The notes under the pieces were generated by a model. The model ran no database searches. It saw only the letters and a list, made by a program, of their open reading frames with translations, and was not told the DNA's origin. Below are positions 50,362 to 53,698 of a DNA stretch of 53,698 bases, one piece after another (the stretch's first letter is position 1; the number at the start of each line of letters is the position of its first letter). Position numbers and translations under genes: made by a program. This stretch comes from Gammaproteobacteria bacterium (lineage in GTDB: Bacteria > Pseudomonadota > Gammaproteobacteria > Nevskiales > Nevskiaceae). The DNA is taken from the NCBI GenBank assembly GCA_022599775.1, contig JAHZLQ010000063.1, positions 1 to 53,698 of the forward strand, given 5' to 3'.

Positions 50362-53175
50362 TCAGCCGGCTCGCAGGGCGGATTCACCTTCGAGCCCGAA
50401 CACGCGGTTCCAGAGACGCACCACCTCCTGCCGCGATTCGTGCCACAGGGGTTCGTCCACCGTAGTATCCCGCTGCTGCAAGGCGGCGGCGTGGGTTTCG
50501 CGCCGGTAGGACCGGTAGATTTCGATGAGGCGATCCTTGTCCGTCGCACCGATCACTCCGGTCTGGCACAGCGCATCAAGCTGGCGCCAGTTATCGGACC
50601 AGCGCGTCAGATCCGGCTGTTGCGGCGCCTCGCGCAACAGCAGGTACTGCGTGATGAATTCGATATCCACGAGACCGCCGGTGCCCAGCTTCATGTCCCA
50701 ACGTCCGGCCTGCGTGCGGCCACGCTGGCTACGCATGCGGTCGCGCATATCCAGAACGTCGTGCCGCAATTTGTCTGCGTCACGCGGGGTTGCGATCACG
50801 TCCTTGCGCAAGGATTCGAAGCGCCCGCCCAAATCTGAGTCCCCCGCCACGAAACGCGCGCGCGTCAGCGCTTGGTGTTCCCAGGTCCAGGCCTTGTCGC
50901 GCTGATATTCGGCATAGCTCTTGAGCGTGCTGACCACCAGGCCGGAACGTCCGCTGGGTCGCAACTCCAGATCCACTTCGTAACAGCGCCCGGCTGGCGT
51001 GAGCGTGGAAAGCCAGTGAATCAGACGCTGCACCAGGCGCACAAACCAGGCCGCAGTGCTGAGACTGCGCGCGCCACCCAGCGTGTCAGCCTGCAACGAT
51101 TCCGCATCATAGACAAACACCAGGTCCAGGTCGGAGCCGTAGCCCAGTTCGAAGCCGCCGAACTTGCCGTAGGCGATCGCCGCGATGCGGGCCGCATCCC
51201 CGCTGCCCGGCGGCATTCCGTACTGCGCGCGCATCTCTTGCTCCGCGCATTCGAGCGCCTGCTGCAAAACGGCTTCCGCAAGCCAGCTCAGATGATCGCT
51301 CACCTTCACCAGTGGCAACAGACCGATCACATCCGCCGCCGCGATTCGCAGCATTGTCTCTTGGCGATAGCGCCGCAGCGCATCCATTGCCGCCGATCCG
51401 CCGTCCCCGACGTCGCCCACCGTCTCGATACGCGCGCGGACGTCCTCGCGCATCTGTTCCAGCGTTGGCGGTGCGTACAACTGGCGCGCGTCTAGGAGCA
51501 TGTCCAGCGTGGCCGGCGACTGCGCCAGGAAATCAGTCACCCAGGAGCTGGCCGCACAAAGCCGGACCAGTTGCGAACGCGCCGTATCCGATTCCAGCAA
51601 CAGCGACAGATAGGTGCTGCGGCCGACGATCGCCTCCACCACCTTCAGGCTGCGTTGTGCCACCAGCACCGGGTCCGCATGCTCGCTGCATTGCTGCATC
51701 AGCCGCGCCACGACCGCACGCAGGCGCTGTGTCGCGGCATCCGGCAAGACACGTACGCGACGAGAAGACGCCAGCGCCTGGAGCAGCGGCACGATCGCGC
51801 CCGCTGCTGACGCATCCAGTCCCAGATGAACCAGTTCTCGCGTCAACGCGCTCGAATCCATGTCCGACGACATCGCCGAATCCATCGCCCGATCCCAGGT
51901 CGCATCCTCGGCATCGGCGCTGGGCGCTGCGAATACCCGGTCGAACTCCGCATGCACGAACGCACGGACCTCACCGTACTGCTTCACCAACGAGCCCCAG
52001 TCGTCGACACCCATCGCCACCAGCAAGGCGGCGCGCGGCGCATCCTGCGTCGGCAGAGCATGAGTCTGCTGGTCCGCATACATCTGTACGGCGTTTTCCA
52101 AGCGGCGCAAAAAGCGATAGCACTGATCCAGCTGCGACACCGTCGGCCCGTCCATCAGGCCGATCTCCGCCAACCGTTTCAAAGTCGGGCGAAAACGCGT
52201 GCCCTGCAGACGCGCATCCTGGCCGCCACGCACCAGCTGGAACGACTGCACGATGAATTCCAGCTCGCGAATGCCGCCTTCGCCGAGCTTGATGCTGTCC
52301 TCCTGTCCCCGATTCGCCACATCGTCGCGAATGCGCCGCTTGAGTTCGCGCAGGCTGCCGATGGCTGTGAAGTCCAGGTAGCGTCGATAGACGAAAGGCT
52401 GCAGGCGCTTCAGCAGTTCGTGCCCCGCCGCCAGATCACCCGCAACCGGCCGCGCCTTGATCAGCGCATAGCGTTCCCACTCCCGGCCATGCTCCTGGTA
52501 ATACTGCTCCGCAGCAGTAAACGACACCGCCGGAGGCCCGCTGGCTCCAAACGGCCTCAACATCAGATCCACCCGGAACACGAAACCATGCTCGGTGCGC
52601 GCGGACAGCAGTCGCGTCATCGCCTGCACCAAGCGCGCGAAGAACTGCTCGTTCTCGGTCGGGCGCTGGCCATCGGTCTGGCCGCGCGCCGTGTAGGCCA
52701 CGATCAAATCGATGTCGGACGAAAAATTCAGCTCCCGGCCACCGAGCTTGCCCATGCCCAGCACGACGGGCCGCACCGCCCTACCCTGCGCATCGCGCGG
52801 CACACCATAGCGCTCGAACAAGGAAGCGCTGGCCTTGTCCACCGCGACCGCACAGCAGGCATCCGCCAGATCGGAAAGATCACGCAGGGTTTCATCGAAA
52901 TCAGCCAAACCCGCAAGCTCACGCAAGGCAATGCGCGCCATTTCGCGCTGCCGCTGTTGCCGCAAGGCCTGCATCAGTTCCGAATCCACAGACAATGCCG
53001 AACAACTTGCTTGGATCAGAGTAGCGATGTCTCCCGCGCTACGAGGCACCGAAAAATCCGGAGCGCCCAGCCACTCCGGGAATCGGTTCAGCAAGTCGTC
53101 GAGGAAGCGACTTGCGCTGCGTGCACGCTGGACCACAGCTTCCGGAAGCACAGAATCCATATTCATTGCTGACAT
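50362..53175 (-). CDS. glnE: bifunctional glutamine synthetase adenylyltransferase/deadenylylase
   Basis: A 937-residue regulator of nitrogen assimilation. It has two related nucleotidyltransferase domains. The N-terminal adenylyl-removing one has GGRELNFSSDIDLIVAYTAR (about 142-161). The C-terminal adenylyl-transferring one has GKFGGFELGYGSDLDLVFVY (about 680-699). A central regulatory region responds to PII. Both acidic catalytic pairs (DID and DLD) are present. The start ATG 53175 lacks a clear ribosome site; methionines at residues 4 and 6 are alternatives. Confidence 0.96.
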   Translation of the reverse strand: MSAMNMDSVLPEAVVQRARSASRFLDDLLNRFPEWLGAPDFSVPRSAGDIATLIQASCSALSVDSELMQALRQQRQREMARIALRELAGLADFDETLRDLSDLADACCAVAVDKASASLFERYGVPRDAQGRAVRPVVLGMGKLGGRELNFSSDIDLIVAYTARGQTDGQRPTENEQFFARLVQAMTRLLSARTEHGFVFRVDLMLRPFGASGPPAVSFTAAEQYYQEHGREWERYALIKARPVAGDLAAGHELLKRLQPFVYRRYLDFTAIGSLRELKRRIRDDVANRGQEDSIKLGEGGIRELEFIVQSFQLVRGGQDARLQGTRFRPTLKRLAEIGLMDGPTVSQLDQCYRFLRRLENAVQMYADQQTHALPTQDAPRAALLVAMGVDDWGSLVKQYGEVRAFVHAEFDRVFAAPSADAEDATWDRAMDSAMSSDMDSSALTRELVHLGLDASAAGAIVPLLQALASSRRVRVLPDAATQRLRAVVARLMQQCSEHADPVLVAQRSLKVVEAIVGRSTYLSLLLESDTARSQLVRLCAASSWVTDFLAQSPATLDMLLDARQLYAPPTLEQMREDVRARIETVGDVGDGGSAAMDALRRYRQETMLRIAAADVIGLLPLVKVSDHLSWLAEAVLQQALECAEQEMRAQYGMPPGSGDAARIAAIAYGKFGGFELGYGSDLDLVFVYDAESLQADTLGGARSLSTAAWFVRLVQRLIHWLSTLTPAGRCYEVDLELRPSGRSGLVVSTLKSYAEYQRDKAWTWEHQALTRARFVAGDSDLGGRFESLRKDVIATPRDADKLRHDVLDMRDRMRSQRGRTQAGRWDMKLGTGGLVDIEFITQYLLLREAPQQPDLTRWSDNWRQLDALCQTGVIGATDKDRLIEIYRSYRRETHAAALQQRDTTVDEPLWHESRQEVVRLWNRVFGLEGESALRAG

Positions 53176-53349
53176 TCTGGTTGATTGAGGCTCGAATGCC
53201 GAGCGCGATGCTCCGGCGGCGGCATCCTTACGCCTCTGATCAGCCCGTATGACAGTGAACGCGCATCACGCGGTGCGCTATTTCAATGCGGCTTCTTCCG
53301 CGCAGCTTGCGCAGGGAGTCCACACCGCCTGTATGGCCGGCATTTGCCA

Positions 53350-53582
53350 GGTTCGATCCACGCGCCCGCGAAGGGCGCGACATCCAGCACGGACCCGCCC
53401 GGTGGCGCGTCCGCATTGTTTCAATCCACGCGCCCGCCAAGGGCGCGACGTGCGGCGGGTGACATGTCCGGCGACGGGGGGCTGTTTCAATCCACGCGCC
53501 CGCGAAGGGCGCGACGCGTGCGCGGCCAGCAAGGATGCTCGTCAATACCTGTTTCAATCCACGCGCCCGCGAAGGGCGCGAC
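53350..53582 (-). CRISPR. four-repeat CRISPR array, type I-C-like repeat, no cas genes in the window
   Basis: The 32-base repeats are at 53350-53381, 53418-53449, 53484-53515 and 53551-53582, with spacers of 36, 34 and 35 bases. On the minus strand the repeat begins GTCGCGCCCTTCGCGGGCGC and ends GTGGATTGAAAC, the type I-C form, so transcription should run toward lower coordinates. Copy 2 has one change (GCCAAG for GCGAAG on plus). Copy 1 has two changes near its end (GGTTCGATCC for GTTTCAATCC), as expected for the leader-distal terminal repeat. No leader-like AT-rich DNA follows copy 4; a thrS-like frame does. Confidence 0.95.
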
Positions 53583-53698
53583 CGGCCACGGCCGCCTTGG
53601 CGAGACCGGGGCCGATGCTCTCGGCAACCGAAAGGACGGTCGAGCCACGGGGCACCGCCAACGTACTCCCGTCGGGCAGACGAACGCTGAGATTGCTC
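53554..53698 (-). pseudogene. threonyl-tRNA synthetase N-terminal fragment running into the CRISPR repeat
   Basis: The minus-strand frame from the window edge encodes NLSVRLPDGSTLAVPRG, then VLSVAESIGPGLAKAAVAGR, matching the TGS domain at the start of ThrS (E. coli has ITLPDGS and DIGPGLAKACIAG). At AGR it enters CRISPR repeat copy 4, reads ALRGRVD from repeat sequence and stops at TGA (53556-53554). The start codon lies outside the window. In an intact gene about 600 more codons should follow. Either the gene is broken here or the junction is an assembly error. Confidence 0.75.

Noticed and set aside
51826-53172. 448-codon plus-strand frame opposite glnE
   Set aside because: It is an antisense shadow; glnE is unmistakable on the other strand.
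53240-53557. Open frame of 105 codons with repeated PFAGAWIET-like segments
   Set aside because: It is a translation of CRISPR repeats and spacers, a well-known artefact. No gene signals are present.

Overview
The window is chromosomal DNA of a high-GC gammaproteobacterium. The gene order glnE-ilvE-hldE, the long rpoE-rseA-rseB-rseC-degP-(grx)-lepA-lepB-DUF4845-rnc-era-recO-pdxJ-acpS cluster and the nadB/rpoE divergence are typical of that class. The mixture with terpenoid- and lipid-type catabolic genes recalls the Nevskiales/Solimonadaceae or Xanthomonadales neighbourhood, but that placement is inference. Several starts overlap the preceding stop (ATGA, GTGA, TGATG), so translation is tightly coupled in many places.

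Left part (1-9.4 kb): a partial tRNA-Lys, tRNA-His and tRNA-Arg, then an accessory catabolic block. It holds a DUF1214 protein, a sulfotransferase and an SDR on the plus strand. On the minus strand are a flavin reductase fused to a winged-helix domain, a DUF1302 outer-membrane protein with the wreck of a second copy behind it, and a PrpE-like acyl-CoA synthetase. From 9.4 to 14.9 kb come a PPK2 kinase and a GntR/ABC export operon in which the transporter is bracketed by two DUF2306-type membrane proteins. A clear palindrome, probably the GntR operator, lies just upstream of its first gene.

Central catabolic region (14.9-26.4 kb): a minus-strand operon reads AUH/AtuE-type enoyl-CoA hydratase, AtuA-like DUF1446 protein, TetR regulator, biotin carboxylase, DUF559 protein, BCCP and carboxyltransferase. 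Divergent from it are an NTF2-like protein, a crotonase with an N-terminal extension, an isovaleryl/citronellyl-type acyl-CoA dehydrogenase and an SDR. Together they resemble the acyclic terpene utilisation (Atu) logic for beta-methyl-branched acyl-CoAs: dehydrogenation, biotin-dependent carboxylation, hydration. The striking point is that the carboxylase alpha subunit appears to be cut within its linker by a DUF559 gene bounded by inverted GC-rich hairpin repeats, with overlapping or near-overlapping start/stop codons kept on both sides.

Right part (26.5-53.7 kb): an MHYT protein with a degenerate GGDEF domain and an RDD protein lead into the conserved housekeeping cluster listed above. After it come nadB, the tmRNA gene with its terminator, an alpha/beta hydrolase, hmgA, a two-BON lipoprotein and DUF1328 stress pair, a thioesterase-alcohol dehydrogenase-thioesterase operon, and hldE, ilvE and glnE. 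The window ends in a short type I-C-like CRISPR array of four repeats without cas genes. The array runs directly into the start of a threonyl-tRNA synthetase reading frame, which stops inside the first repeat. This is either a real rearrangement or an assembly junction. Apart from the 6830-7349 interval (a pseudogene and a terminator), no stretch longer than about 300 bases is without a gene.
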